Positions 46,190-54,583 of a stretch of 64,000 nucleotides of DNA are shown piece by piece. Numbering within the stretch: position 1 is the stretch's first letter; every line of letters begins with the position of its first letter. The notes beneath the pieces are model-generated. The model made no database searches. It had not been told where the DNA came from and was given only the letters and a program-made list of their open reading frames with translations. A program made the translations under genes and the position numbers. The DNA is from a virus. The DNA is taken from positions 1 to 64,000 of IMG/VR virus record IMGVR_UViG_3300025012_000083, one strand, 5' to 3'.

Positions 46190-46669
46190 ATGACTGCTAC
46201 AGCTAACCTCTTAGGCTATACTGGCAAAGTAAATATCCTAGAAGAAACTACTACAGGTTACGAAATTGAATTACTCCAAGGAAATCTAAAAGGCAAAAGA
46301 ACATTCGTTTCCAAAAGCTCCCAAAACGAAACAATAACAATTCCTAATCAAAAGTTTACATCTAAAATCTCCTACACTGTTTATAAAGAACTCAACGAAG
46401 ACACAAATACCGAGCAAGTGCAACAAAGATATCTTGACTTAACCATAACAGCACAAACCGAAGAAATAGCAGAAAAATTATGGGATAATTGCTTTAACTA
46501 CTTAGAAGAAAATGCAAGATTTAAAATTACTTGGATAGGATGTCCTGCAAAAGAGGAAGAATTAAATGGAAAATTTAGTTACTCAGACAATATAGCAATA
46601 TTTGACAAAGAAGAATATGAGGAACTAAAAGACCTATACAAAGAATGGAAGAAGTTAGGTAAGATATAA
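46190..46669 (+). CDS. Early protein, unknown
   Basis: 159 residues from the ATG at 46190 behind AAAAGGAG. N-terminal beta domain (NLLGYTGKVNILEETTTGYEI) and C-terminal helix-rich acidic part. Single-gene transcription unit. Function not recognised. Confidence 0.6.
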   Translation: MTATANLLGYTGKVNILEETTTGYEIELLQGNLKGKRTFVSKSSQNETITIPNQKFTSKISYTVYKELNEDTNTEQVQQRYLDLTITAQTEEIAEKLWDNCFNYLEENARFKITWIGCPAKEEELNGKFSYSDNIAIFDKEEYEELKDLYKEWKKLGKI

Positions 46670-46690
46670 AAAGTCTTACCTAACCTTTTG
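46655..46690 (+). terminator. Intrinsic terminator
   Basis: TTAGGTAAGA pairs with TCTTACCTAA around a loop holding the stop codon, then CCTTTTG. Confidence 0.7.
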
Positions 46691-46781
46691 TCTATTTTTG
46701 TCATAACAAAATCATTATAACAGCATAACAATTTACTTATAACAAATCTGATCATTGCAATATTAAAATAATTATAATTAT

Positions 46782-46810
46782 TTGACATATACCATAACAT
46801 TTGATAATAT
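46782..46810 (+). promoter_or_regulatory. Sigma-A promoter TTGACA/TAATAT
   Basis: TTGACA, 17-nt spacer, TAATAT, upstream of the gene at 46855. Confidence 0.6.
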
Positions 46811-46854
46811 TAAGAAAATTATCTAAATTTAAAGAAAGGAGAATTAATATAAGT

Positions 46855-47088
46855 ATGAGTAAACAAACGTTAGAATTTGAAATGCAGGCAATTTATAAAA
46901 CTGTAGAATTAAATCTTAAAAAAGACCATAATTATATACACAGGGTAATACTAAAAGAAACAGTATTCGAATATATCAGAAATATTTTAATAGAAATGCA
47001 AAACGACGATATTATTATCTACGGCTTATCTAAAGAATATGAAAAGGCATATACTGATTTTGAAAAATTAATTAAGAAAGAAGGTTAA
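46855..47088 (+). CDS. Small early protein
   Basis: 77 residues from ATG 46855, behind AAAGGAG. Helical and charged (MSKQTLEFEMQAIYKTVELN). Followed 7 bases later by the next gene. Confidence 0.55.
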   Translation: MSKQTLEFEMQAIYKTVELNLKKDHNYIHRVILKETVFEYIRNILIEMQNDDIIIYGLSKEYEKAYTDFEKLIKKEG

Positions 47089-47095
47089 AACAATA

Positions 47096-47305
47096 ATGCA
47101 AGAAAAAGATATCTATATTGTCAATGCTAAATTACGATTTAATGATAATAAAGAAGAAACTATACCTTTTTATGTAGATCGTGATACAATGGGTAAAGCT
47201 GAAGCAATAGTAGAAGAATGGCTGCTATCTGGAAAATCTGGTTATTATTTTACTAAAATATTAGCTATACGTGCAGATCATAATATATTATTATTAACTG
47301 ACTAA
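47096..47305 (+). CDS. Small early protein
   Basis: 69 residues. Ribosome site GAAGG lies in the end of the upstream gene, so the two are coupled. Beta pattern ETIPFYVDRDTMGKAEAIVEEWL. Function unknown. Confidence 0.55.
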   Translation: MQEKDIYIVNAKLRFNDNKEETIPFYVDRDTMGKAEAIVEEWLLSGKSGYYFTKILAIRADHNILLLTD

Positions 47306-47336
47306 GGACTTCTAGCAGAGTCCTTTTTCTTTTTGT
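47304..47336 (+). terminator. Intrinsic terminator
   Basis: AAGGACT/AGTCCTT, 8-nt loop, then TTTCTTTTT. Confidence 0.8.
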
Positions 47337-47463
47337 CTATAATTGTACCACTATGCTATATAAAACGTATTATAAGTCATTCTGGAGCCTCTGACATCAA
47401 TCTATTATCCTTATATCAATACTACCCTATCCAATCGTCTTGTAAACACTAATATAAAATATA

Positions 47464-47492
47464 TTGACAACTGCAAAATGAATTTATATACT
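47464..47492 (+). promoter_or_regulatory. Sigma-A promoter TTGACA/TATACT
   Basis: Consensus TTGACA with 17-nt spacer and TATACT, 82 nt before the gene at 47574. Confidence 0.75.
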
Positions 47493-47573
47493 CTTAATTA
47501 ATCCACCTTATCAGTAATTCAATTACATACCAAATACTAAAAATACATAAATAAAAAAAGGAAGTGCAACCTC

Positions 47574-47957
47574 ATGGCAAAAAATCTTAAACCTACAAAT
47601 CTCAAAAAATTATCTCAAATCAAAACCACAAACGGTTTCCGCATCGACCTAGCAAACTACATGTATAATCCATCATACGACCACGAATACCCAAACTTAA
47701 TCCAATGCACCCATGAAACCACAACTGAGCGATTCTACACCAATATCAAATACTTTAAACGTTACAATGGCACTGGATATTATTCAACAGAAACCTACTC
47801 ACACAAAATAGATCCTTCTAACTCCTGGAGCATTGCAAACAGTCTAAAGGAAACAGAACTAGAAGAATCTAACAGATTTAGCATGAAGAGACTAATAGAA
47901 CTGGCTGAACAAATTAAACTAGAAAACATTCCGGCAATTGCTGAAGCAGCACGTTAA
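47574..47957 (+). CDS. Early protein, unknown
   Basis: 127 residues, ATG behind AAAGGAAG. Basic N-terminus (MAKNLKPTNLKKLSQIKTTNG), many Tyr and Asn in the centre. Function unknown. Confidence 0.55.
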   Translation: MAKNLKPTNLKKLSQIKTTNGFRIDLANYMYNPSYDHEYPNLIQCTHETTTERFYTNIKYFKRYNGTGYYSTETYSHKIDPSNSWSIANSLKETELEESNRFSMKRLIELAEQIKLENIPAIAEAAR

Positions 47958-47985
47958 ACATAAATCACAAAATAAAATCCAAATT

Positions 47986-48007
47986 GAGGCTCTAACGAGT
48001 CTCTTTT
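47986..48007 (+). terminator. Intrinsic terminator, weak
   Basis: GAG-GCTC pairs with GAG-TCTC around TAAC, followed by TTTT. Confidence 0.5.
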
Positions 48008-48139
48008 CTATTCCCTAACATTCCCTCATCCATCCACCAAAACCATCTCACAATCAATCCTAGTGCATATCAGATTATATTCCGCTATAATCTAAAATAC
48101 ATATTCCCGATCACAACAAAATAAACCATAAAATAAATA

Positions 48140-48169
48140 TTGACATATTATATCCCATCATGTTATAAT
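48140..48169 (+). promoter_or_regulatory. Sigma-A promoter TTGACA/TATAAT
   Basis: Consensus boxes with an 18-nt spacer. The transcript starts about 40 nt before a well-formed ribosome site that has no ATG behind it (see 48222). Confidence 0.75.
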
Positions 48170-48221
48170 TAATTTTACCCAATTATACAAAATAAATTTA
48201 TAAAAAGGAGTTGAGCGAACC

Positions 48222-48275
48222 ATACTAATTATTATTAATTTTGTTATTTGCATCTATAGATTCGGCTATACATAA
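48222..48275 (+). other. Possible ATA-initiated leader peptide
   Basis: AAAAAGGAGTTGAGCGAACC precedes ATA and a 17-codon hydrophobic frame (LIIINFVICIYRFGYT). In all neighbouring genes the same AAGGAGTTG sequence is followed by ATG. Either a leader peptide or a start codon lost by mutation. Confidence 0.3.
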
Positions 48276-48363
48276 TAATCTAATCAATTATCTGTCTTTA
48301 ATCATTGCATCATTTAATCACTGTATCAGAAAAAAATAAAATAATGAAAGAGTTAATATAAAA

Positions 48364-48585
48364 ATGAAATATAATGACTTTGAATCAACTATACTAGATA
48401 TGCTCTACAATTCTTATGGTCCTAATGAACTGGAAGAAGAGCAAGAGCCGCAAGTATTAAACCTAAAATACATCTTGGAATACTGCAATGAATATTCTTT
48501 AGAATCAGATCCAGACATAATATATCATGAATGGATACAATTATATGAGGGTAACGATGCAATCATACTAGAAATATCATACTAG
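48364..48585 (+). CDS. Small acidic early protein
   Basis: 73 residues, ATG behind GAAAGAG. Acidic (GPNELEEEQEPQVL), ends EGNDAIILEISY. Starts a three-gene unit with 48588 and 48692. Confidence 0.55.
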   Translation: MKYNDFESTILDMLYNSYGPNELEEEQEPQVLNLKYILEYCNEYSLESDPDIIYHEWIQLYEGNDAIILEISY

Positions 48586-48587
48586 AA

Positions 48588-48692
48588 ATGATTATGGAAG
48601 AATACATGCGTATTATTGAAAGAAGCACTGGGAAAGTAATAATTAGACATCCAAAACAAAGAAAAGTAATTAATCTAGAAGGAGAAAAATAA
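48588..48692 (+). CDS. Very small early protein
   Basis: 34 residues, ATG two bases after the previous stop; its stop overlaps the next start (TAATG). Sequence MIMEEYMRIIERSTGKVII then basic end RHPKQRKVINLEGEK. Looks translated by coupling; ribosome site weak. Confidence 0.4.
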   Translation: MIMEEYMRIIERSTGKVIIRHPKQRKVINLEGEK

Positions 48693-49939
48693 TGAATATA
48701 TTTAATTTATACGTTGGTTTAATTATTAAAAACTATAAAGAACTCTGTGCTATATTAGGGATACCAGTTAAGGCCAGCACAAACAGTAAACAAGCGCAAT
48801 ATAAGGAAATGGATAGATACTTTAAATATCACAAAGAAGGGAATAAGTTTATCATTGATGAAATATACCTTGAAGCATTACCTAAAATTGATAATAGAAT
48901 ATTTAATAAAGGAGGAGCAAACAACGTCACGGAATACACAAAATACATAGAAAACTTAATATTAGATTTATTAGTGCAAGGAGGAAGTAAAAAACAAGGT
49001 TTTGGGAGAGTATTCTTATCTAAAAATCAATTATTCAAAGAATTTCATATGATTAATGATAATTACGTTTTCTGCAAGCGCAGAATATTAAAATTGTCTA
49101 AATTTATGAATATTAGCAAAGAGACTGTAGAAGAATGGTATGATCTAAACGATGATATGTTAGAAAGAAATTTAAACCAAGCACTTAAAAGTCTAGAAAA
49201 CCAATCATTAATATTATGGTCAAGGGAGTTAACCGTGGCTGAAGCAATAGTAATGGCAGAAGTGACAAAGGATGGAACTGAAATAGTAAAAAGAAAATAT
49301 ATGGATAAATATGACGAGGAACAAATTGATTATAAATATCGTGCCGATGATGAAATACAATTGAACTATAGAGAAGGTACTGATAAGGAAAAGACATTTA
49401 TCTTAGAAACTGAAAAAGAAATAATGAAAGAATTAGGATGTGATAGTAAACAGAAGGTTATTAAGTTTGGAATGTGGGAAACCTTTAAAAATAAAGTTGA
49501 TGATATAGTATTGAAAAAATTGAATATTGCTTTTTACTATAAAAGTTATAAAATATTATTTAACGAGAAACATATCAAAGAGGCCATAGATGATATTTAT
49601 GGTAAATGTGAACTGGTAGAAGATGAAAAAATTAGCAGTAAATATCTTATTAATACTGATGTAATGGATAGAACTATCACAAATGCAGAAAATAGACATG
49701 AAAAAGCATTAGAAGAAAAGTCTAAAATCATCGGAAAACTTAAAGATGATAAAGAAGGTAAAAGAACTAAAAGAAGGGCTGAGAAAAACTATATAGATGA
49801 TAATATAGAATTAGGAAATAGTTTGATATTTATAAATGCCACAAATATTAAAGATTCAGTCAAGAAAACTAAATTAGATGCTATTGTTAATATAAACATG
49901 GATGAATTATTAGAAAAATTGTTAGATGAATTAGAGTAA
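48692..49939 (+). CDS. Larger early protein, unknown
   Basis: 415 residues, ATG behind GAAGGAG. The N-terminal 65 residues (GLIIKNYKELCAILG, NSKQAQYKEMDRYFKYHKEGNKFIIDEIY) are a domain I have seen repeated in Bacillota phage proteins of unknown role. Then helical part with LSKNQLFKEFHMIND, and a basic coiled-coil near 340-375 (EEKSKIIGKLKDDKEGKR). It could bind DNA or RNA. Not identified. Confidence 0.6.
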   Translation: MNIFNLYVGLIIKNYKELCAILGIPVKASTNSKQAQYKEMDRYFKYHKEGNKFIIDEIYLEALPKIDNRIFNKGGANNVTEYTKYIENLILDLLVQGGSKKQGFGRVFLSKNQLFKEFHMINDNYVFCKRRILKLSKFMNISKETVEEWYDLNDDMLERNLNQALKSLENQSLILWSRELTVAEAIVMAEVTKDGTEIVKRKYMDKYDEEQIDYKYRADDEIQLNYREGTDKEKTFILETEKEIMKELGCDSKQKVIKFGMWETFKNKVDDIVLKKLNIAFYYKSYKILFNEKHIKEAIDDIYGKCELVEDEKISSKYLINTDVMDRTITNAENRHEKALEEKSKIIGKLKDDKEGKRTKRRAEKNYIDDNIELGNSLIFINATNIKDSVKKTKLDAIVNINMDELLEKLLDELE

Positions 49940-50303
49940 TAAATAAAATCGCTCATAATTGACATGGCCTTTATATTATAGTTATTATGGGGACTTCAAT
50001 TATGGTCGATTCTTTATAAAATCTCTAAAAACAATAGCTTGCAGCGCCTTTTCAATTTTGAGTAAACTCAAAATAGCATTTATCAACTCTTTATCAACTC
50101 CATTCTAATAATCCCTTAAATATAGACAAAGGGGAACGCAACATAATTTCCGGCAAGTGTGCGGAAATTCTGGTTATATTTTCTTAATCAATTTTCTCTT
50201 TTTATATCCTAAAGATAAAAATAAAATACTTTACAAAACATAATCCTATCTATATAATACTAATCAATATCAAAATACATAAAAAGAAAGAAGGTACACA
50301 CTA
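49940..50303. other. Gap with two hairpins and a promoter
   Basis: No gene. TTTTGAG/CTCAAAA (50056-50073) and TTTCCG/CGGAAA (50147-50167) can form; a promoter lies at 50230-50258. Confidence 0.35.
50230..50258 (+). promoter_or_regulatory. Sigma-A promoter TTTACA/TATAAT
   Basis: TTTACA, 17-nt spacer, TATAAT, 46 nt before the secreted-protein gene at 50304. Confidence 0.7.
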
Positions 50304-50621
50304 ATGAAAAAATTATTATCTATCCTAACCCTTTCCATTTCCCTCCTAACATCTTCCATCCTCACAACTTCCGCTTCACCCACAATTCAACCCAACTCCG
50401 ATACATCCTACACAATGATAGCACTAGCCACACAAAGCACCTATAATCCTTCAGATTCCTGCTATCATACAACTCTACAAAATGAGAATGGAAATACCTT
50501 TATAGTCCTAACTGCTGACAATGTAAAAGACAAATGGTTTTCTTGCTCAGTGGATAGCAATAATACACCGGAAAACATAAAAGATGATAAAATTATTGAT
50601 TTAGGATTGCTAGAAGACTAA
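50304..50621 (+). CDS. Small secreted protein
   Basis: 105 residues with a classical signal peptide: MKKLLSILTLSISLLTSSIL then TTSASPT, with cleavage probably after the Ala near residue 28. Mature part about 77 residues, two Cys (DSCYHTT and FSCSVD) that could form a disulphide. Ribosome site GAAGG. An exported product in the early block suggests a surface or host-modifying role; not identified. Confidence 0.65.
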   Translation: MKKLLSILTLSISLLTSSILTTSASPTIQPNSDTSYTMIALATQSTYNPSDSCYHTTLQNENGNTFIVLTADNVKDKWFSCSVDSNNTPENIKDDKIIDLGLLED

Positions 50622-50643
50622 ATACTAAAATAAAATTATACCA

Positions 50644-50672
50644 TTGCAAAACTATTCAACCTATGCTATATT
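50644..50672 (+). promoter_or_regulatory. Promoter TTGCAA/TATATT inside terminator
   Basis: TTGCAA, 17-nt spacer, TGCTATATT. The -10 region lies inside the 5' arm and loop of the upstream gene's terminator. Confidence 0.6.
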
Positions 50673-50688
50673 TATGGCATAGGTTTTT
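50658..50688 (+). terminator. Intrinsic terminator overlapping next promoter
   Basis: AACCTATGC/GCATAGGTT, 10-nt loop, then TTTT. Confidence 0.75.
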
Positions 50689-50736
50689 ACTGTAATCAAT
50701 TCAAATCTAAAATATTAGAAAGAAGGTAAAATACAT

Positions 50737-51285
50737 ATGATCAAATTAACCGAACTCAAGCGCATGATAAAAGCCAACAACTTGAACCCTTGTTTTTATG
50801 CTGAAGGATTAAATAATGTCATTTTCAACTATAAGCAACAACTTACCATTATTTTAAAGCAAATTGACCAACCAAAACTATTTGCTTATTTACAATCAAC
50901 TAATTATGTCTCTGCTGATTTAAAATTTACTCCATATAATCTGGATATGGATCTTAAAAATAAATTTGAGAGAATCACAGCTAACAAACTAGAACATACA
51001 CAAATGCTAGTGGATACTGGAATACAATTCCACAAAAAAGGAAAATGGAAAGATGAGCAGAAAATTCTTTACAAAGTATTCAAAACTGAAAAAGGATTAA
51101 TGAAGATTAAAGACGAATATCTTTGCATCTTGAATCAGAACATTAAAAAAGGAGTCATGTTAAAAACTAATGAAGCACATTCAATGGTATTTATCTATAA
51201 TAATACCTTTGATATTATCGGTGTTTGCATGGGAGAAAAATTCGAAATGAGCGAACTAACAGAATATACACAATGGGGATCTTAA
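50737..51285 (+). CDS. Early protein, unknown
   Basis: 182 residues, ATG behind AGAAGGT. Two alpha/beta halves; CFYAEGLNNVIFNYKQQLTIIL near the start and a C-terminal FIYNNTFDIIGVCMGEKFEMSE. No family recognised. Confidence 0.55.
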   Translation: MIKLTELKRMIKANNLNPCFYAEGLNNVIFNYKQQLTIILKQIDQPKLFAYLQSTNYVSADLKFTPYNLDMDLKNKFERITANKLEHTQMLVDTGIQFHKKGKWKDEQKILYKVFKTEKGLMKIKDEYLCILNQNIKKGVMLKTNEAHSMVFIYNNTFDIIGVCMGEKFEMSELTEYTQWGS

Positions 51286-51308
51286 GGAGCTTTACAGCTT
51301 CTTTTTTC
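51284..51308 (+). terminator. Intrinsic terminator
   Basis: AGGAGCT/AGCTTCT (one wobble), 4-nt loop, T6 run; stop codon in the 5' arm. Confidence 0.7.
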
Positions 51309-51392
51309 TTTGCTTAATACAATTTCCCTCCATCTATATCTAATCTCTTACAATCCCTATCCACGGGCCCTTAAAACCTAAAATAAAACAGT

Positions 51393-51421
51393 TTGACATT
51401 GTGTTATTTATCCTTTATAAT
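51393..51421 (+). promoter_or_regulatory. Sigma-A promoter TTGACA/TATAAT
   Basis: Consensus boxes with a 17-nt spacer, 39 nt before the gene at 51460. Confidence 0.8.
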
Positions 51422-51459
51422 CTTACTTAGTTACATAAATAAATTATTGGAGGAATAAA

Positions 51460-51669
51460 ATGTTTACAATTGATAAAATCAAATACCACGTACACGAGCA
51501 AATAATCAAAACTATTGATCTTTGTGTAAAACTTCAAGAAATTGACACACTGGAAAAATGGCTGAAAGATTGTAACACAGAGATTCAGCGCAGGGAATCA
51601 GAAAAAGAGAATACTTATCCTTTGTTTTATGAGAAAGCATATTTGGAAATGGTATTAGGGAATCATTAA
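51460..51669 (+). CDS. Small early protein
   Basis: 69 residues, ATG behind GGAGGAA. Helical (EQIIKTIDLCVKLQEIDTLE). Function unknown. Confidence 0.55.
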   Translation: MFTIDKIKYHVHEQIIKTIDLCVKLQEIDTLEKWLKDCNTEIQRRESEKENTYPLFYEKAYLEMVLGNH

Positions 51670-51684
51670 TTTGATTCTCTTTTC
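51658..51684 (+). terminator. Intrinsic terminator
   Basis: GAATCA/TGATTC with the stop codon in the loop, then TCTTTTC. Confidence 0.65.
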
Positions 51685-51837
51685 TTTTGTCTCTGTTTTG
51701 TCTATTCTCCTTATCTTATCCCTTATAATCCTTCCAGACCTTCCACGATGTCATATAAGCCCTCAGATAATCAAACTAATACAAAATACACCACTAAAGT
51801 ACAATAAAGGCCACAAACACAAATATAAAATATATGG

Positions 51838-51866
51838 TTGACATAGCCTTATTATTTTAGTATTAT
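51838..51866 (+). promoter_or_regulatory. Sigma-A promoter TTGACA/TATTAT
   Basis: TTGACA, 17-nt spacer, TATTAT (TATAAT is three bases further), 45 nt before the gene at 51911. Confidence 0.7.
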
Positions 51867-51910
51867 AATTAGTAATTACATAAATAATTTAATAAAAGGA
51901 GTGCTTACGA

Positions 51911-52144
51911 ATGACTGAAATTACACACGCTTACGGATCTTACAGAATGAAATTAACTCCATATATCACACTGGACGAAAATGGAGAAATAAACAACGAA
52001 AAATCCTACGCTCAAGTATCTGTATCTGATTTAGGAAATTTAAAATGGCCATTAATGTGGAGCAAACCTTTTCCACTAGCTGAAGCTCATGCAGCAATGA
52101 CATTGTTTGAAGGCATAGGACATTTCCCTATAATGGATGTTTAA
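51911..52144 (+). CDS. Small early protein
   Basis: 77 residues, ATG behind AAAGGAG. Beta-rich with a helical end (FPLAEAHAAMTLFEGIGHFPIMDV). Function unknown. Confidence 0.55.
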   Translation: MTEITHAYGSYRMKLTPYITLDENGEINNEKSYAQVSVSDLGNLKWPLMWSKPFPLAEAHAAMTLFEGIGHFPIMDV

Positions 52145-52170
52145 GAACCTTTTTAGGTTCTTTATTTTTC
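52143..52170 (+). terminator. Intrinsic terminator
   Basis: AAGAACCT/AGGTTCTT, 4-nt loop, TATTTTTC. Confidence 0.75.
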
Positions 52171-52199
52171 TAAATTAAATATTAAGGAGTGATCACAAC

Positions 52200-52460
52200 A
52201 TGAATCAAAAAACTTGGGAGTTAAAAAACACTAAGGAAACTACTGATTATATTTGTTGCAATTGTCAAGAAAATATTATACATCATTCTCATTATACGGA
52301 TCATAGGTTCTGTGAAGAGTGCAGGAATTATATTATCAATAGTTTTAATACGATGGAGGATAAAGAAAGTAAAAATAGATATTTTAACAGTGAAGACTTT
52401 TTAGATTCTGTATATGAGGAATTGAGTCCTAAATATTATGGAATTGATGAAAGATTTTAA
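52200..52460 (+). CDS. Small zinc-finger early protein
   Basis: 86 residues, ATG behind AAGGAG. CCNCQENI and FCEECRNYI separated by a His-rich stretch (HHSHYTDH). No promoter of its own seen, so it is probably read through from upstream. Confidence 0.6.
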   Translation: MNQKTWELKNTKETTDYICCNCQENIIHHSHYTDHRFCEECRNYIINSFNTMEDKESKNRYFNSEDFLDSVYEELSPKYYGIDERF

Positions 52461-52477
52461 AGGAGGGATTAAAACAA

Positions 52478-52648
52478 ATGTCAAAACAATTTTTACATGA
52501 TATTAAAATAATTTTTAAAATTTTAAAGGAAATATTTATATCTATTTTCTTTCCATTAACCGTGGAGCAAAAACTAGAAAGAATATTTGGGAAAGATAAA
52601 CCATATAGACAAGACGAATTATTTGATGATTATTACGATTATCACTAA
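52478..52648 (+). CDS. Small early protein with amphipathic helix
   Basis: 56 residues, ATG behind AAAGGAGGG. Begins MSKQFLHDIKIIFKILKEIF, then ISIFFPL, a short hydrophobic stretch that may touch the membrane; acidic C-terminus (DELFDDYYDYH). Function unknown. Confidence 0.55.
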   Translation: MSKQFLHDIKIIFKILKEIFISIFFPLTVEQKLERIFGKDKPYRQDELFDDYYDYH

Positions 52649-52676
52649 GAGGCTGAAAACAGTCTCTTTTCTTTTT
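52647..52676 (+). terminator. Intrinsic terminator
   Basis: AGAGGCT/AGTCTCT with a 6-nt loop and CTTTTCTTTTT. Confidence 0.7.
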
Positions 52677-52956
52677 GTGTTAACACATTATACCAGTTAT
52701 CAATTCCGGTAATTAAAACTCTTGTTTTATCCTATTGTATAAAGTGTAAAATAATTTTCCAAAATCTATTTTACAAACATATAAAAATTATGGTAAAATG
52801 AGAAGAACGCTAAATCTAATTTATTATTTATCCTTCACTCGTGTACATTTGTGTCTATAGTTAGTACACCACCAAGGCGAACATATTTCATAAATTCAAT
52901 TAAAAATATCGTTTCTATAGACCATAAAAGAGTAAATCTAAATATAAAATATTTAC

Positions 52957-52984
52957 TTGACATTCATTCAAATAAGACTATAAT
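52957..52984 (+). promoter_or_regulatory. Sigma-A promoter TTGACA/TATAAT
   Basis: Consensus boxes with a 16-nt spacer. The expected start point (about 52991) coincides with the first base of the structured leader. Confidence 0.75.
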
Positions 52985-52991
52985 AGTAATT

Positions 52992-53105
52992 AGATAAGTG
53001 GTATGTACCGAAATGGACGCAAGGTTAACCTCTTCGACTGTAGTTCCTAGAGCGTAGGCAGTAGAACGTTTTCCCTTAATCTCCTCTATGAGATATCACT
53101 TATCT
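52992..53105 (+). promoter_or_regulatory. Structured 5' UTR (riboregulator candidate)
   Basis: AGATAAGTG (52992-53000) and CACTTATCT (53097-53105) form a perfect 9-bp closing stem at the transcript's 5' end. Inside are at least three hairpins: CGAA...AGG/CCT...TTCG, GTT-CCTA/TAGG-AAC, and ATCTC/GAGAT. It precedes the gene at 53143 by 37 nt. No match to a riboswitch class that I could confirm. Confidence 0.5.
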
Positions 53106-53142
53106 AAAACCTAAATCAAACAACCTTTAAGGAGGAATACAT

Positions 53143-53766
53143 ATGGCTAAAGCAATCAAAACTGAAAAATCCCTTCCAATGGTTCCAGTGATCGAAGAAT
53201 TTTTAGCACAATGGAAACAAAGAGCTTTTGCATTTTACTCCCCATACTACAAGAAAAGTCAATTCCTAGAAAAGCAGCACGAAGATGCCCACAAGGAATT
53301 AAATCAAGCGCAGGAGAAAATTGAAAAACCTTTAAAAGATGAGATAAAACCCATGATGGTAGAACTTGATAAAATGGAAGTCAATGACGAAAGCAGAGCG
53401 TATTGGGAAACTATACAGGCAAAACAAGAAAATGTAAAAAGGATGATGGTTCCATATTTTAACAGGTATCAAATTACTATGAAAGATAATCAAGAATTTA
53501 TCAAAGAGAATCGGGAATTTATTATCTGGAATAGTAAAATCAATTTAGATCAAGCACTTGACCGTGAAGTATTAAGTAAAAAGAAAACACTGTTTACTAG
53601 AATTCTTAAAAAGACAGGCAATATCTTGGATGCAAAATTGAACATAGGAGCAAACGGAGAAATTAATGGAACGATTGCAGGAGATATTGCAACAGTAAAA
53701 GTTGAAACAATATACGCAGGAGGCCACAACATACAATGTTTACACTATAGGGTACTAGTAAAGTAA
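53143..53766 (+). CDS. Early protein, unknown
   Basis: 207 residues, ATG behind AAGGAGGA. N-terminal half a long helical/coiled-coil region (EKQHEDAHKELNQAQEKIEK), C-terminal domain with Gly-rich turns (LNIGANGEINGTIAGDIATV). It is the only early gene here with a large structured leader, which suggests tight regulation or a cellular signal. Function unknown. Confidence 0.6.
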   Translation: MAKAIKTEKSLPMVPVIEEFLAQWKQRAFAFYSPYYKKSQFLEKQHEDAHKELNQAQEKIEKPLKDEIKPMMVELDKMEVNDESRAYWETIQAKQENVKRMMVPYFNRYQITMKDNQEFIKENREFIIWNSKINLDQALDREVLSKKKTLFTRILKKTGNILDAKLNIGANGEINGTIAGDIATVKVETIYAGGHNIQCLHYRVLVK

Positions 53767-53796
53767 AGGACTTGAAATATAGTCCTTTCTTTTTCT
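53765..53796 (+). terminator. Intrinsic terminator
   Basis: AAAGGACT/AGTCCTTT, 8-nt loop, CTTTTTC. Confidence 0.75.
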
Positions 53797-53818
53797 TAAT
53801 ATAAGGGAGGTGAATATT

Positions 53819-54049
53819 TTGTATTATCCTAAATTATCTAAAAAGATTAGAAAAGATTGTAGTGATTGTCGGGCATGTAATCATGATGTATTTTCTAGCT
53901 CTAATTGTTCTCTATATTTTAAGACTGGTTCTAAAGAAATAGTGGGGTATCCTATATCAATTCCTTTAGAACCATGTCCAAAACCTTTGACTTATGATCA
54001 ATATTTTTTATGTCGCGAAGTTTATAAAAGTAGATGGAGTGTGAATTAA
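53819..54049 (+). CDS. Cys-rich small protein
   Basis: 76 residues from the TTG at 53819, 8 nt after GGGAGG (a GTG at 53810 is too close). Six or more Cys: DCSDCRACNHD, SNCSLYF, LEPCPKP, FLCREV. Possibly zinc-binding. Lies downstream of the previous terminator without a visible promoter. Confidence 0.5.
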   Translation: MYYPKLSKKIRKDCSDCRACNHDVFSSSNCSLYFKTGSKEIVGYPISIPLEPCPKPLTYDQYFLCREVYKSRWSVN

Positions 54050-54077
54050 AGAAGGCAAATAAACCTTCTTTTCTTTT
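54048..54077 (+). terminator. Intrinsic terminator
   Basis: AAAGAAGG/CCTTCTTT, 8-nt loop, TCTTTT. Confidence 0.75.
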
Positions 54078-54191
54078 ACTTCCAAATGCCCATTTTATAG
54101 GGATGTAAAAATTCAATTATCACTATTGGTATTATGAGAATACATAAATTTTTAGTTATGAAATCAGCACAAAATAATAATTTATAATCTA

Positions 54192-54219
54192 TTGCAATTA
54201 TTTTAAAACTCTATATAAT
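54192..54219 (+). promoter_or_regulatory. Sigma-A promoter TTGCAA/TATAAT
   Basis: TTGCAA, 16-nt spacer, TATAAT. Confidence 0.65.
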
Positions 54220-54256
54220 AAGGAGTAATTAAATAAATAAAAGGAGTTGTTTGAAT

Positions 54257-54583
54257 ATGCGTTCATTCATGGAAATTTCAAACGAATTTACAGCACTCGG
54301 AGAGCAACACGGGAAAAATGGTATTGACAACTCAAAAAGACTTTTAGAACTTGAAAAGGAATTTGCCGAACGTGCTGAAACTATCACACAAGAAAAAATC
54401 AAAACTAAGTACAAAGGTAAAAAAATTACTTTTTGGGATAATATTAAGACTGACTATGCGACTTCTACGCATCCTGAAGAATATCTAGGAATAGAAAGAA
54501 AATTTAGTGACAAAGACGGAGTTTTAGTTGACTGGTATACACATAAAGCAAGTTTTTACGGAGTAAATAAAGAAGCTGAATAA
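54257..54583 (+). CDS. Early protein, unknown
   Basis: 108 residues from ATG 54257, 10 nt after AAAAGGAG. Helical and charged (SKRLLELEKEFAERAETI), C-terminal beta part. No family recognised. Confidence 0.55.
   Translation: MRSFMEISNEFTALGEQHGKNGIDNSKRLLELEKEFAERAETITQEKIKTKYKGKKITFWDNIKTDYATSTHPEEYLGIERKFSDKDGVLVDWYTHKASFYGVNKEAE

Noticed and set aside
52992-53105. c-di-GMP-I riboswitch
   Set aside because: GGACGCAAGG and a GAAA segment resemble the aptamer, but the tetraloop stem, the conserved second helix and the receptor are not present in the right order.
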